The notes under the pieces are model-generated. The model saw nothing but the letters and a program-made list of their open reading frames with translations, was not told the DNA's origin and did no database searches. The position numbers and the translations under genes are program-made. A DNA stretch of 64,000 nt from Burkholderia sp. WP9. Lineage in GTDB: Bacteria > Pseudomonadota > Gammaproteobacteria > Burkholderiales > Burkholderiaceae. Location of the stretch: contig NZ_FNTG01000001.1 of the NCBI RefSeq assembly GCF_900104795.1, positions 930,001 to 994,000 of the forward strand, written 5' to 3'. This document shows positions 30,088 to 39,163 of this stretch, in pieces. Within the stretch, counting starts at the first letter, position 1; the number at the start of each line of letters is the position of its first letter.

Positions 30088-30738
30088 CTAGATGTCGGCG
30101 TCGTCGTCGGCGACCAGTTTGTGGCGCATCGCGTAGCGCACCAGGGCGGCCTCGTGCGGCATCTGCATCTTCTCCAGGATGCGCGTCTTGTACGTGCTGA
30201 CGGTCTTGCTGCTCACACACAGTTCGACCGCGATTTCCGTGATCGTCTGGCCTGCGGCAATACGCTTCAGAACATCGAATTCCCGATCCGACAGACGCTG
30301 ATGCGGCAGCAGATCGGCCGGTTCGTTCAGGCTCTGCGCGAACCGCTCGGCCATGGCAAGGCTGACGTAGACGCCGCCGGCAGCGACTTTGGTCACGGCG
30401 GCCACCAGTTCGGCGCTCGCGCTTTCTTTGGTCAGATAACCGGACGCGCCGGCCTTGAACGCCCGCACCGCGTATTGCTGTTCGGCGTGCATGGTCAGCA
30501 CGAGGATGCGCAGCGCCGGCTTTTCCTCCTTGATCTGCTTGATCAACTCGACGCCGTTACGCCCCGGCATGGAAAGATCGAGCACGAGCACGTCGGCGGC
30601 CCGCTCGCGGATCAGCGCAACGGTGCTGGCGCTGTCGTCTGCTTCGCCGATCACTTCGAAGCCGCTTGCGTTCTTCAGGATATGGCGCAGACCATCGCGC
30701 ACCAGCGCGTGGTCGTCGGCGATCAGAACGCGGGTCAT
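30088..30738 (-). CDS. NarL/FixJ-family response regulator
   Basis: 216 residues. Receiver domain with Asp8-Asp9, phospho-acceptor Asp54 (VLVLDLSMPG), Thr and Lys104 (YLTKES). The LuxR-type HTH follows: LSDREFDVLKRIAAGQTITEIAVELCVSS and then KTVSTYKTRIL. Its ATG overlaps the stop of the histidine kinase gene (ATGA), so the two form a two-component pair. It also fits as partner for the orphan kinase at 48555-49724, which shares the same core. Confidence 0.93.
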   Translation of the reverse strand: MTRVLIADDHALVRDGLRHILKNASGFEVIGEADDSASTVALIRERAADVLVLDLSMPGRNGVELIKQIKEEKPALRILVLTMHAEQQYAVRAFKAGASGYLTKESASAELVAAVTKVAAGGVYVSLAMAERFAQSLNEPADLLPHQRLSDREFDVLKRIAAGQTITEIAVELCVSSKTVSTYKTRILEKMQMPHEAALVRYAMRHKLVADDDADI

Positions 30739-32093
30739 AGTTGCATCTCCTGCATCTGCACGTTTTCAGCTGGAATGGTGACGGTGAGCACGAAGCCCTG
30801 GCCGTGGGCGGTTTGAATGTCGACGGCGCCGCCGAGCATGTGCGCGCGTTCGCGAACGCCGAGCAGGCCGAAGGATTTGGCTGCCGGCTCGGCCGTGCGA
30901 TGCACGCCGCGGCCATTATCGGCGATGCGCAGCACGAAGGTCTGATCCCCCGCCTGCAGGCTCAGCGTGACCAGCGTGGCGTCGGCATGGCGCGCCACGT
31001 TCGTCAGCGCTTCCTGCACGATCCGGAACAGCGCGGTGGCGCCTGCCGGGCTGAAACGCGCGTCGCCGGTTTCGATGTCACGCTCCACGTCGATACCGTA
31101 GCGGTTGGTGAAGTCGGTGGCGAGCCACTCGATCGCGGGAATCAATCCGAGGTCGTCGAGCATGACCGGCCGCAGATCGGCTGCAATGCGGCGGACCGAG
31201 GCCACGGTCACGTCGATCAGTCGGCGCATGCCTTGCAACTGTCCACGCACCGGCTCGCTCGCCGACCCCTCGAGCGCCTGTTCGACCGATGAAATGTCCA
31301 TTTTCAGCGCGGTGAGTTGCTGGCCGAGGTCGTCGTGCAGTTCGCGCGCAATACGCGTTTTCTCGTCTTCACGGATATTCTGCAAATTGGCCGACAGCTC
31401 GCGCAACTCCTCGCGCGCCTGCCGTTGCGCGCGCTCTGCTTTGACGCGTTCCGTGATATCGCGCAGCATCACCGTATAGAGGCGGATGTCGCCATCGCGG
31501 ATCTGCGAGATGGACGCCTCGAGCGGGAATTCCTCGCCGTTGGCGCGTAAGCCCGCCAGCACGCGTTGTTTGCCCATCTGGCGGTCGGACACGCCCGTCA
31601 CGCCGAACTGCGCGACGTGCTGCGCGTGCGCCGCCCGAAACCGCTCCGGGATAAAACGGGCAAGCGGCGCACCGATCGCATCCATCGCTGAGCAGCCGAA
31701 CACCTGTTCCGCCATCGGATTGAAGATGACGACCCGGTGCTGGTCGTCGATGGTGATGATCGCTTCCATCGACGAACGGATGATCGCCATCATGCGGGCT
31801 TCATTCACGGCCGACTGATTGTTCCGGGTGCTGGCCTCGCCGCGTGCGGATACGCTTTCGCGCCGCGCGCGCACCAGCAAAAACGCGCTCGTGGCCAGCA
31901 GCAGGGCGGCGGCGACGCAAATCAGCAGTGCCGGGTCGAACCAGTGCCGCGCTGTCAGCATGGCGGCCAACGTGACGACGAACGCGGCAGCGGCCGCGAG
32001 CGCGGGCCGCGCCGCAAACGAACCCGCAAACGAACCCAATCGCTCACGCAAATTCGCACTGCGCGATGTGGGCGCCTTACCGCTGACGGACAT
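30735..32093 (-). CDS. PAS-domain sensor histidine kinase (HisKA_3 type)
   Basis: About 452 residues; the start at 32093 has AAAGAG at good spacing (32099 is the alternative). Two N-terminal membrane helices (PALAAAAAFVVTLAAMLTA; LLICVAAALLLATSAFLLV) precede a PAS domain (MEAIITIDDQHRVVIFNPMAEQVFG through LRDITERVKAERAQ). The dimerisation and phosphoacceptor His follow in RIARELHDDLGQQLTALKM. The ATPase domain has EALTNVARHA and DNGRGV. It phosphorylates the adjacent NarL-type regulator; the PAS signal could be redox, oxygen or a small ligand. Confidence 0.9.
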   Translation of the reverse strand: MSVSGKAPTSRSANLRERLGSFAGSFAARPALAAAAAFVVTLAAMLTARHWFDPALLICVAAALLLATSAFLLVRARRESVSARGEASTRNNQSAVNEARMMAIIRSSMEAIITIDDQHRVVIFNPMAEQVFGCSAMDAIGAPLARFIPERFRAAHAQHVAQFGVTGVSDRQMGKQRVLAGLRANGEEFPLEASISQIRDGDIRLYTVMLRDITERVKAERAQRQAREELRELSANLQNIREDEKTRIARELHDDLGQQLTALKMDISSVEQALEGSASEPVRGQLQGMRRLIDVTVASVRRIAADLRPVMLDDLGLIPAIEWLATDFTNRYGIDVERDIETGDARFSPAGATALFRIVQEALTNVARHADATLVTLSLQAGDQTFVLRIADNGRGVHRTAEPAAKSFGLLGVRERAHMLGGAVDIQTAHGQGFVLTVTIPAENVQMQEMQL

Positions 32094-32367
32094 GTGCATC
32101 TCTTTGGAATGACTGCGGACAAGGATAGCGCGCGCCGCCCGAGGGCGTCTGTACGGCGGCGTGCACGGCAAGCACGTCTATTCCGGGCGATTCCGTGGTT
32201 CGTGTGGCCGCAGGCCGGCGAAACACCGCGCGGATAATTTGTGTTTGCGCTCATTGTCCGTGAAACGCCGGGTTCATGCCAGTCCCGCCGGGTGTCGCAG
32301 GCCGTGGTCGTCCGGCTCATTCCATCAAGACGGGCGCTCGCTCGCGCCCTCACTATCGACGCGGTGC

Positions 32368-33195
32368 TCAATGGGACATCAGCACCGGCACGGTCATCGA
32401 CTGAAGCATGGTGCGCGTGACGCCGCCGAGCAGCCGCTCCTGCGCCCGCGCGTGGCCGTACGCACCCATGACCAGCAGATCGATGTGACGGTCGGCCAGC
32501 GCATTGAGCAGCATCGCGCCGGTGTGGACGCCGGACACTTTCGGCATGGCCGTGAAACTCGCCTCGATGCCGTGCCGCGCGAGCCAGGCGGCCACGTCGA
32601 TGCCGCTCGGCTCACCATATTGCGGATGGCGCTCGACCTTCATGATCGTGACGAAGCCGGCGCCGCGGATGAGCGGCAGCGCATCGGTCACCGCCCGCGC
32701 GCATTCCCGTCCGCCGTTCCACGAGATCATCACATTCTCTATCTGAGGCCGTACCGGTCCCGCATACGGCAGTACGATTGCCGGCCGCCCGGAAGCGATG
32801 ATCACGTCCTCGACGAAATCGCGCGCGATAAAGGCGCTCCTGTCTTCCGGATCGTCCTGGCCGAGGATCAGCAGATCCGCGTGGCGCGCATGCAGGATCG
32901 CCGTGCCGGTCGGTACTCCGCCCGGCGCGCGCCATTCGACGCTGCGCCCGGCGCGCTCCGCCGCGGCAAGAAAAGCCGCGTGCGCGTTCTTGAGATTCTT
33001 GTCCCGTTGCACCTGACGGCTGGCGGTCCAGATGTCCTCTCCGTGCAGAAAGAGCGGTCCCTCGGGCTCGTCGCAAACCAGGTAGAGGCCGATCAGATGG
33101 GCGTCGTGGCGAGCGGCCAGGTCGAGCGCATAGTCGAGCCGGGCGGCGCTGTGAGCGCTGTCGTCGAGATGCACCAGCAGGGTTTTGCAGTTCAT
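32368..33195 (-). CDS. Universal stress protein, tandem-domain
   Basis: 275 residues from MNCKTLLVHLDDSAH, whose ATG overlaps the preceding Usp gene's stop. It has two Usp-fold halves: the first begins with LLVHLDDSAHSAARLDYAL, the second with ENVMISWNGGRECARAV. The C-terminus VMGAYGHARAQERLLGGVTRT, ending MTVPVLMSH, is nearly identical to the Usp at 33736, showing duplication. It is last of three Usp genes downstream of one FNR-type promoter. Likely role: survival during oxygen loss. Confidence 0.88.
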   Translation of the reverse strand: MNCKTLLVHLDDSAHSAARLDYALDLAARHDAHLIGLYLVCDEPEGPLFLHGEDIWTASRQVQRDKNLKNAHAAFLAAAERAGRSVEWRAPGGVPTGTAILHARHADLLILGQDDPEDRSAFIARDFVEDVIIASGRPAIVLPYAGPVRPQIENVMISWNGGRECARAVTDALPLIRGAGFVTIMKVERHPQYGEPSGIDVAAWLARHGIEASFTAMPKVSGVHTGAMLLNALADRHIDLLVMGAYGHARAQERLLGGVTRTMLQSMTVPVLMSH

Positions 33196-33698
33196 GACGG
33201 ATCCTTGACAGGCTCGCTCTCGGTTTTTGCGGGGCTTGCGGCGGGCGCCGGGCAATGCGCGGAGATCAGCAATACCGGACAGGTGGCGATGCGCAGAAAA
33301 TGTTCAGCCACGCTGCCGAGCACCAGCCGTTGCACACCGCGCCGGCCGTGCGTGCCCATCACGACGACGTCGGCGTTGAATTCCTGCGCGGCAAGCAAAA
33401 TGCGGTGCGCGGTGTCGTCGCCCGTCAGGTCGGTTTCGACCATGCGCGAGGGGCCGATCACGCCTGCCGCGGTCATCAGCGCGGTGGCGTCGGCGAGCAC
33501 GTGCTTGCCTTCCGCGACGAGGGCATCGCGCACATAGGACGGGTCGTAACCGGGCACGTCGTAGGACATCAACGGCACGTCCACCACGTAGAGCGGCTGA
33601 AGCCGCGCGCCCGAGTCGCGCGCCAGTCCGATCGCGGCGGCCAGCGCGCGCGACGAGGTTTCGCTGCCGTCGACGGCAACCAGAATCTGTTTATACAT
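33192..33698 (-). CDS. Universal stress protein, single-domain
   Basis: 168 residues: one Usp domain with the ATP-binding pattern VMGTHGRRGVQRLVLGSVAEH (G-2x-G-9x-G-S) and N-terminal ILVAVDGSETSSRALAAAI. A short Pro/Ala/Glu-rich tail follows the CPVLLIS strand. It sits between the two tandem-domain Usp genes and is closely similar to the single-domain Usp at 39164. Confidence 0.9.
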   Translation of the reverse strand: MYKQILVAVDGSETSSRALAAAIGLARDSGARLQPLYVVDVPLMSYDVPGYDPSYVRDALVAEGKHVLADATALMTAAGVIGPSRMVETDLTGDDTAHRILLAAQEFNADVVVMGTHGRRGVQRLVLGSVAEHFLRIATCPVLLISAHCPAPAASPAKTESEPVKDPS

Positions 33699-33735
33699 GG
33701 CGAGCTCTCCAGAATCAGAAGGACGGGTGCCGCGA

Positions 33736-34572
33736 TCAGTGCGACATCAGTACCGGCACGGTCATCGAGCGCAGAATCGTGCGCGTAGCGCCGCCCATTA
33801 CCAGTTCGCGCCAGCGGGCGTGGCCATAAGCGCCCATCACCAGCAGATCGGCGCCGCTGTCGGCGACCTGCGAGAGCAGTACCTCGCCAACTAGCCCGCC
33901 CGGTCCCGTTTCGATGTCGGCGACCTCGACCCGCACGCCATGCCGCGCGATCACGGCGGCGATATCCGCCCCGGGAATGCGGGCTCCTTCGCCGTTGTGC
34001 TCGCCATTGATCGTGAGAATCGTGGTGCTGCTCGCCGACTGCATGAACGGCAGTGCGTCGTGCACGGCGCGCGTGGCTTCGCGGCTGCCGTCCCACGCGA
34101 CTAATACGCGGCCGCCCGTCGACCGTTCATTGGTGGCGTAGGGCACGAGCAATACTGGACGGCCGCTCGACAGAACGAGGTTTTCCGGAAAGAAGTCGCC
34201 GACATACGACTCCGGATCCGCCGGATTGTCCTGACCGGCCACGATGAGGTCGGCGCAGCGGCCCACGCGCGGGATCGCGACACTGGCGGGCTCGTCGATG
34301 GCGACCCATTCCCCCGAGACGCCGGCGCGCCGGAGTTCGGCGTGGAACAGCCGTTCGAGCGCCGCGCTGCGCTCCGCGCGCATTTCCTGATGCGTTCGGT
34401 AATACTCCGCGGTTCCGGCCATCACATAGAGCGAGCGCGGGTCCGGCGAGAACACGGCGAATGCACCGGTCAGATGCGCGCCGAACTGATTGGCCAGACG
34501 CAGCGCGATCTCGAGCCGCGGATGGGCGTGCTGGCTGGTGTCCAGATGAACAACGATGGTTTTGTAGCTCAT
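33736..34572 (-). CDS. Universal stress protein, tandem-domain
   Basis: 278 residues with two Usp halves (TIVVHLDTSQHAHPRLEIALRLA; RVLVAWDGSREATRAVHDALPF). The second half ends with VMGAYGHARWRELVMGGATRT and MTVPVLMSH. First gene of the three-gene Usp operon, 60 bp after a -10 hexamer of the FNR-type promoter at 34633-34673. Proteins of this kind are strongly induced by anoxia in burkholderias and mycobacteria. Confidence 0.9.
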   Translation of the reverse strand: MSYKTIVVHLDTSQHAHPRLEIALRLANQFGAHLTGAFAVFSPDPRSLYVMAGTAEYYRTHQEMRAERSAALERLFHAELRRAGVSGEWVAIDEPASVAIPRVGRCADLIVAGQDNPADPESYVGDFFPENLVLSSGRPVLLVPYATNERSTGGRVLVAWDGSREATRAVHDALPFMQSASSTTILTINGEHNGEGARIPGADIAAVIARHGVRVEVADIETGPGGLVGEVLLSQVADSGADLLVMGAYGHARWRELVMGGATRTILRSMTVPVLMSH

Positions 34573-34632
34573 GACATTCGCTCCGCGAGAGAGGGGTGAC
34601 GCGCAGGCTTGACGCGCGAATCAGTGAGCTTG

Positions 34633-34673
34633 AGTCTAAGAACGGCGGCGCCGGTCTCATTGACGCAGATCAA
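34633..34673 (-). promoter_or_regulatory. FNR-type promoter, Usp operon
   Basis: Box TTGACGCAGATCAA (34660-34673). Reading leftward, 21 bp then TAGACT (complement of 34633-34638). It is back-to-back with the flavodoxin promoter. Confidence 0.75.
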
Positions 34674-34706
34674 TGGTGCTTCCAGCGCGCCGCGTGAAAA
34701 CGTTTT

Positions 34707-34747
34707 TTGACTTGCGTCATGAAGCCGCGCCTGCTCCCACCTATGCT
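34707..34747 (+). promoter_or_regulatory. FNR-type promoter, flavodoxin gene
   Basis: Box TTGACTTGCGTCAT (34707-34720), 21 bp, then TATGCT (34742-34747). The start codon is 56 bp further. Confidence 0.7.
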
Positions 34748-34802
34748 CCGGACATGCATGGCGTCATGCGCGCTCGTGCGTTTTCCCCAGAAGGAGCGAG
34801 TC

Positions 34803-35318
34803 ATGTCTGAAGCCCGTGTTCTAGTCGTCTTCTTTTCGCGGACCGGCACCACGCGCACGCTCGCGTTCACGCTGGCAAAGATGCTGTCTGCCGATCTCGA
34901 AGAGATCTGCGATTGCACCGATCGGCGCGGCGGCTTGGGCTATATGCGCTGCCTGATCGACTCGTGGCTCAAGCGGCCCGCCGAGATCGTCCCGGCCGGG
35001 CGGGACACCGGGCAATACGATCTCGTGGTGGTGGGCACGCCCGTTTGGGGTGGCGCCGTCTCCGCACCGGTTCGCGCATATCTGCTCGAAAACCGGTGGA
35101 AGTTCAGACATGTCGCGTTTTTTTGCAGCCTGGGCGGCCTCGGCAGTCAGGCTGCCTTTGACGAAATGCGCGCGCTGGCCGGCAAGGCGCCCGTCGCGCA
35201 ATGCAAGGTGCGCGCAGCCGAAGTGCAGCGCGGCGCGGTGGCCGCTTCATTGGTGCTGTTCGTGAGCGTGCTGAAACGCCATCTCGCCAACTATGACGCG
35301 CTTGCATGGACTAGCTGA
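34803..35318 (+). CDS. Flavodoxin family protein
   Basis: 171 residues from MSEARVLVVFF, with GAAGGAG ahead of the ATG. The FMN phosphate loop is visible in FSRTGTTRTLAFTLA, and the flavin-contact region is VVGTPVWGGAVSAPVRAYL. A second aromatic-loop region is CSLGGLGSQAAFDEM. It would be a cytosolic one- or two-electron carrier or a small quinone reductase. Divergent from the Usp operon with its own FNR-type promoter. Confidence 0.85.
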   Translation: MSEARVLVVFFSRTGTTRTLAFTLAKMLSADLEEICDCTDRRGGLGYMRCLIDSWLKRPAEIVPAGRDTGQYDLVVVGTPVWGGAVSAPVRAYLLENRWKFRHVAFFCSLGGLGSQAAFDEMRALAGKAPVAQCKVRAAEVQRGAVAASLVLFVSVLKRHLANYDALAWTS

Positions 35319-35480
35319 GCGACGCGCCGTTCAGGTCGGCAGCACCATCATCAGCGCTGCCGCGCGCGGCACCTTCGCCGCGACCGGTGTGAGGGCAAGA
35401 AGCCCCCGAGCCGCCTACGACTCGCGGTGAAAGCGCGAAAGCGCCCGTCATCGAACGCTTCGCGACAGGCTTTGCCGTTT

Positions 35481-37112
35481 TCAGTGGCTGTGCAATGCGG
35501 AAACCGCGCCATACACCACACGCGGATCGTGCTGGCCTTTGTACACTGCCGGCGCGGATCGGTTCAGGCCGAGCAGCGTATACACAGCCGTTTGCGCGGA
35601 ACGTACCGAGTATTCGACCGTGAACACGACATCGTTCGGCAACTCGCAAAACTGTCCGATGAACGCGAGGTTCGCCCAGCCCTCGGGCACCACCTGCGGG
35701 CGATCGCCGCGCCTGCGTCGCAGGAACTGGCTGGTAATGAACGGCATCAGACATGGAATGCAGACGGCGTCGTCGAGAATGCGCGGCGCTTCCGCCTGAA
35801 TGTGCAGATGACCGAGCAGCTCCGTCATGATTTCGCGGCCCGTGCACTCGGCCATCGGCTTGTTGACGAAATTGCCCGGCCGGTCAACGAATAGTCCATA
35901 ACCCCAGAACACCTCGACGCCCTTGGGCTGACCCATGAAATGCGGCTGATGAGGCAGCACGATCGAGGCGAGCCAGTTTGAGTGCGGAAAGGTAATCAGG
36001 CCGCCTTCGCCCGGCACGTTGCCGCTCAGATCGCGGATCAGGCGGAACAGCGTGCGGTCGTGCAGCGTCGCGGTGAAGGAAAGCCAGGTCGACTCGTCGA
36101 TGTGATCGGCGAAGACCGACGGATGGCCGAACTCGGCACGCCCCGCGGCGATGGTTTTCCACAGCGCCCACGCGCCGCTGCTGTCGTCATGGTTGAGCAC
36201 GGCGGCCCGGTCCGTGCCGCCGAGGCTCGAACCTGCCGTCATTGAACCGAGCGTGACGATGACCTTGTCCTGTACGGCGACGGGGATCTCGATACGCCGG
36301 TCGTCCTGTTCGCAGACAATGCCTGCCACCCGGTTCAGTTCGCCGCTTTCGTCATAATGCAGATCGACAACACGCGTGTTGGTTCGAAATCTCACTCCGC
36401 GTTCGTCGAGCCATTTGCGCAGCGGCCGCACCATCGAATCGTACTGGTTGTAGACCGTGCGCATGATGCCTTGCAACTGGTTGAAGCCCGACGTCATATG
36501 CGCGAAACGCAGCAGATAGCGCCGGAATTCGGCGGCGCTGTGCCAGGGCTGGAAGGCGAACGTCGTGCACCACATGTACCAGAAGTTGGTTTCGAAAAAG
36601 TCCGGCTCGAAGTGATCGGAAATCCGGCTGTCGCCGAGCATGGCTTCCGGTTCGATCGAGAGGCGGCCGAGCGTCAGCAGATGCGTTTCGGCGAGACCGT
36701 AAGAGGGCGCGTCCTCGCGCTGGCCGTCGCGCACGAAGCGTGCTTTCGACGAGGTGCGGATCGTTTCGTTCCAGTCGAAGATTTCCTTCGTGACGCTACT
36801 GTGGCCGTCTAGCGTGGGAATCGAGTCGAACAGATCGTAGGTGCATAGATACTTGCTCTCGAGCATCCTGCCGCCGCGCACGACATAGCCTTCCTGTGGC
36901 GAGCCGGCGCCGTCGAGGCTGCCGCCGGGCTTGTCGAGCGCCTCGAGGATCGTGATGCGGGAGCCGGGCATATCGGCGTCGCGAATCAGAAAGGCGGCGG
37001 CCGCGAGTGACGCGATGCCGCCGCCGACGAGATAGAAATGGCCCGCTGCGTTTGCTTTGTCGCGGGCCGGATCCGCGGCCGCTTGCGTGGCCAGGTAATC
37101 GGAATTTTTCAT
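35481..37112 (-). CDS. ohyA: Oleate hydratase (myosin-cross-reactive antigen family)
   Basis: 543 residues. FAD-binding at the N-terminus: YLVGGGIASLAAAAFLIRDA with the ITILEALDKPGGSLDG strand. Family-specific runs are GGRMLESKYLCTYDLFDSIPTL, YMWCTTFAFQPWHSAAEFRRY and GQFCELPNDVVFTVEYSVR. Members add water to the cis-9 double bond of oleate and linoleate, giving 10-hydroxy fatty acids, and help cells tolerate free fatty acids. It has its own FNR-type promoter. Confidence 0.93.
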   Translation of the reverse strand: MKNSDYLATQAAADPARDKANAAGHFYLVGGGIASLAAAAFLIRDADMPGSRITILEALDKPGGSLDGAGSPQEGYVVRGGRMLESKYLCTYDLFDSIPTLDGHSSVTKEIFDWNETIRTSSKARFVRDGQREDAPSYGLAETHLLTLGRLSIEPEAMLGDSRISDHFEPDFFETNFWYMWCTTFAFQPWHSAAEFRRYLLRFAHMTSGFNQLQGIMRTVYNQYDSMVRPLRKWLDERGVRFRTNTRVVDLHYDESGELNRVAGIVCEQDDRRIEIPVAVQDKVIVTLGSMTAGSSLGGTDRAAVLNHDDSSGAWALWKTIAAGRAEFGHPSVFADHIDESTWLSFTATLHDRTLFRLIRDLSGNVPGEGGLITFPHSNWLASIVLPHQPHFMGQPKGVEVFWGYGLFVDRPGNFVNKPMAECTGREIMTELLGHLHIQAEAPRILDDAVCIPCLMPFITSQFLRRRRGDRPQVVPEGWANLAFIGQFCELPNDVVFTVEYSVRSAQTAVYTLLGLNRSAPAVYKGQHDPRVVYGAVSALHSH

Positions 37113-37155
37113 GTGATGATCCCCCGAGGGATGATGGCCGTGGACGTATTGCTAA

Positions 37156-37197
37156 ACCATACTCGCGCGGCGGGGGAATCTCGTTGAGTTGGATCAA
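37156..37197 (-). promoter_or_regulatory. FNR-type promoter, oleate hydratase
   Basis: Box TTGAGTTGGATCAA (37184-37197; one half-site has G instead of T/C). Leftward, 22 bp then TATGGT (complement of 37156-37161), 44 bp before the start codon. Confidence 0.65.
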
Positions 37198-37284
37198 CGC
37201 GGTGCGACGGGGCCGGGCAGGGCGGCGCGAGTGATCCGCGCGCCTGTTAGGCAAGCGAGCGCTAGCGGCCCGCTATCGGCCTCC

Positions 37285-38514
37285 TTACACGAACCACCAC
37301 GCGAGCACGACCGTTATCAGCACGACCGCCCACGACGGCACTCGCCACCACCCGAGCAGCACGAGCGCGGCGACGACCAGCGCGAAGTCGCGGCCGGTGT
37401 GCACGGCGCTGGTCCACACGGGGTCGTACAGCGCGGCGAGCAGGATGCCGACTACGGCGGCGTTGATGCCGGCCATGGCGCGGCGCATCGACGCGAACGC
37501 GCGCAACCTGCCCCAAAGCGGCAAGGCCGCGCCGACCAGCAGGAACGAAGGCAGGAAGATCGCCACCGTAGCGATCAGTGCGCCCGCGAGGCCTGCCGGA
37601 TGACCGCTGCTGGTGGCGCCGAGAAACGCGGCAAACGAAAAGAGCGGGCCGGGAACCGCTTGCGCCGCGCCGTAGCCTGCCATGAAGGTGTTCGCGGGAA
37701 CCCAGCCGCGCGGCACGACGACCGCTTCCAGCAGTGGCAACACCACATGGCCACCGCCGAATACCAGCGATCCCACCCGGTAGAACGCCGCGAACAGATC
37801 GAGCGGATAACTGTGCAGATAGGCCGCTGCCGCAGGCAGGCCGAACAGTAGCAGTGCGAAGGCCGCGAGGCAGGCGAGCGCGCCGGTTCTGGACCCGGGC
37901 ATGCCGGGTGGCGCGCTCGGCACCTCGGTCGAAGAAGTCAGCAGCGCCGCGCCGGCCACCCCCGCGGCAACGATCGACGCGATCTGCCCGAAGCCCGCGC
38001 CGAGCAGGATCACCGTGATCGCGGAAGCCGCCGCGATTGTCGCGCGTAGGCGGTCGGGACAGAGCATGCGTCCCATCGACCAGACAGCCTGGACGACCAC
38101 CGCGACCGCCGCGATTTTCAGCCCTCGCAGCAGATGAAGCGAGGTCGCATCCGACAGCAGCGTGAAGCCGTATGCGAAGACCACGAGCAGGAGCACCGAC
38201 GGCAGCGTGAAGCCGAGCCAGGCCGCGAGCGCGCCGGCAATGCCGCCACGCAGACGGCCGATTGCGATGCCGACCTGGCTGCTGCCCGGGCCCGGCAAAA
38301 ACTGGCACAGCGCGACCACGTCGCTGAACGTGTGTTCATCGAGCCAGCGGCGGCGGCTGACGAATTCATCGCGGAAATAGCCAAGATGAGCCGCCGGCCC
38401 GCCGAACGAAGTCAGGCCGAGCCTCAGGAAAATGCAGAACAGCGTCCACGGCGAGCTGTGTGACGACAGGTCGAAGGACGTCTCTGTTTTGGCGTCATGC
38501 ATGGGAAAGTTCAT
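37285..38514 (-). CDS. chrA: Chromate transporter family protein (ChrA, two-domain)
   Basis: 409 residues with about ten membrane helices. Both halves carry the CHR signature: FLRLGLTSFGGPAAHLGYF near residue 30, and YRVGSLVFGGGHVVLPLLEA in the second half; each is followed by a PGP motif (CQFLPGPGSSQ; AQAVPGPLFSF). It is the long-chain, fused form of the family, which extrudes chromate in characterised cases. The start is either 38514 or 38502. No FNR box lies at a suitable distance, so it may be an unrelated passenger in the block. Confidence 0.88.
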   Translation of the reverse strand: MNFPMHDAKTETSFDLSSHSSPWTLFCIFLRLGLTSFGGPAAHLGYFRDEFVSRRRWLDEHTFSDVVALCQFLPGPGSSQVGIAIGRLRGGIAGALAAWLGFTLPSVLLLVVFAYGFTLLSDATSLHLLRGLKIAAVAVVVQAVWSMGRMLCPDRLRATIAAASAITVILLGAGFGQIASIVAAGVAGAALLTSSTEVPSAPPGMPGSRTGALACLAAFALLLFGLPAAAAYLHSYPLDLFAAFYRVGSLVFGGGHVVLPLLEAVVVPRGWVPANTFMAGYGAAQAVPGPLFSFAAFLGATSSGHPAGLAGALIATVAIFLPSFLLVGAALPLWGRLRAFASMRRAMAGINAAVVGILLAALYDPVWTSAVHTGRDFALVVAALVLLGWWRVPSWAVVLITVVLAWWFV

Positions 38515-38640
38515 ACACCGGTTGTACCGCGTTGGGCTCCAGAAAATAGCACACGCCGCCCGTCTCCGGGTCGCCGCGTCTCGCCAACGCGGCCGCGTTC
38601 GAACACGCGCTCACGCACGCTGCGTGGCACTGCCCCGCCG

Positions 38641-38681
38641 TTGATGCAGGTCAATCGCAAGGCGCCAATAGTGCCGATGAT
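38641..38681 (+). promoter_or_regulatory. FNR-type promoter, HPF-Usp-ADH unit
   Basis: Box TTGATGCAGGTCAA (38641-38654), 21 bp, then GATGAT (38676-38681), the same -10 as at the small membrane protein gene. Confidence 0.65.
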
Positions 38682-38757
38682 CTCTTAATCGGCTCGTTGC
38701 CTATGTGGCTTCGCTGCAGCAACGGTCGACCGGCGGGACAGCACGCGCGGAGGCAGT

Positions 38758-39123
38758 ATGGGAATTGATATGCAGATCGTCTACTTCGGATTTGCGGGAT
38801 CCGCGCAAATCGAATCCGAGGCAGCGGCGCAACTGGTGCGGCTCGAGCGGTTCGGCAGATTCATTTCCGGTTGCCATCTGGCGATCGAGGCCATTCACGA
38901 GCGGTCGCTCTACGACATGCCCGGCGCGCGAGGCGCCGAGCCAGGGACGGCGCCAGGCGCGGCGCCGAACCACACCCTGTTCGACGCACGTCTCGATCTG
39001 GTGCTGCGCACGGGTGAACTGGTGCCGCTCGAGCATCGCCAGGGTCACGATCCCGATGGCGCGATACGGGAGGCCTTCGATGCGGCCGAACGGCTTCTCG
39101 AACAGGGTGCCGCGCGCCACTGA
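38758..39123 (+). CDS. Short HPF/RaiA-family ribosome-associated protein (probable)
   Basis: 121 residues after a GGAGG site. It matches the pattern of the short HPF/RaiA-like group: AAQLVRLERFGRFISGCHLAIEAIH, then DARLDLVLRTGELVPLEHR, then DGAIREAFDAAERLLEQ. It lacks the long C-terminal dimerisation domain of long HPF, and has a Gly/Ala/Pro-rich insertion in the middle. Members bind and silence ribosomes in resting cells. First gene before a Usp and an ADH. Assigned by pattern only. Confidence 0.72.
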   Translation: MGIDMQIVYFGFAGSAQIESEAAAQLVRLERFGRFISGCHLAIEAIHERSLYDMPGARGAEPGTAPGAAPNHTLFDARLDLVLRTGELVPLEHRQGHDPDGAIREAFDAAERLLEQGAARH

Positions 39124-39163
39124 TTGGCAACGGATGTTTCAGCGTCTTCTTCAGGAGTGAGTC

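Noticed and set aside
32161..33537. 458-residue plus-strand open frame
   Set aside because: Antisense to two Usp genes with conserved ATP loops; composition is typical of a shadow frame.
38515..38654. FNR control of chrA through the box at 38641
   Set aside because: The box is 127 bp upstream with no leftward -10 at proper distance; the rightward promoter fits better.
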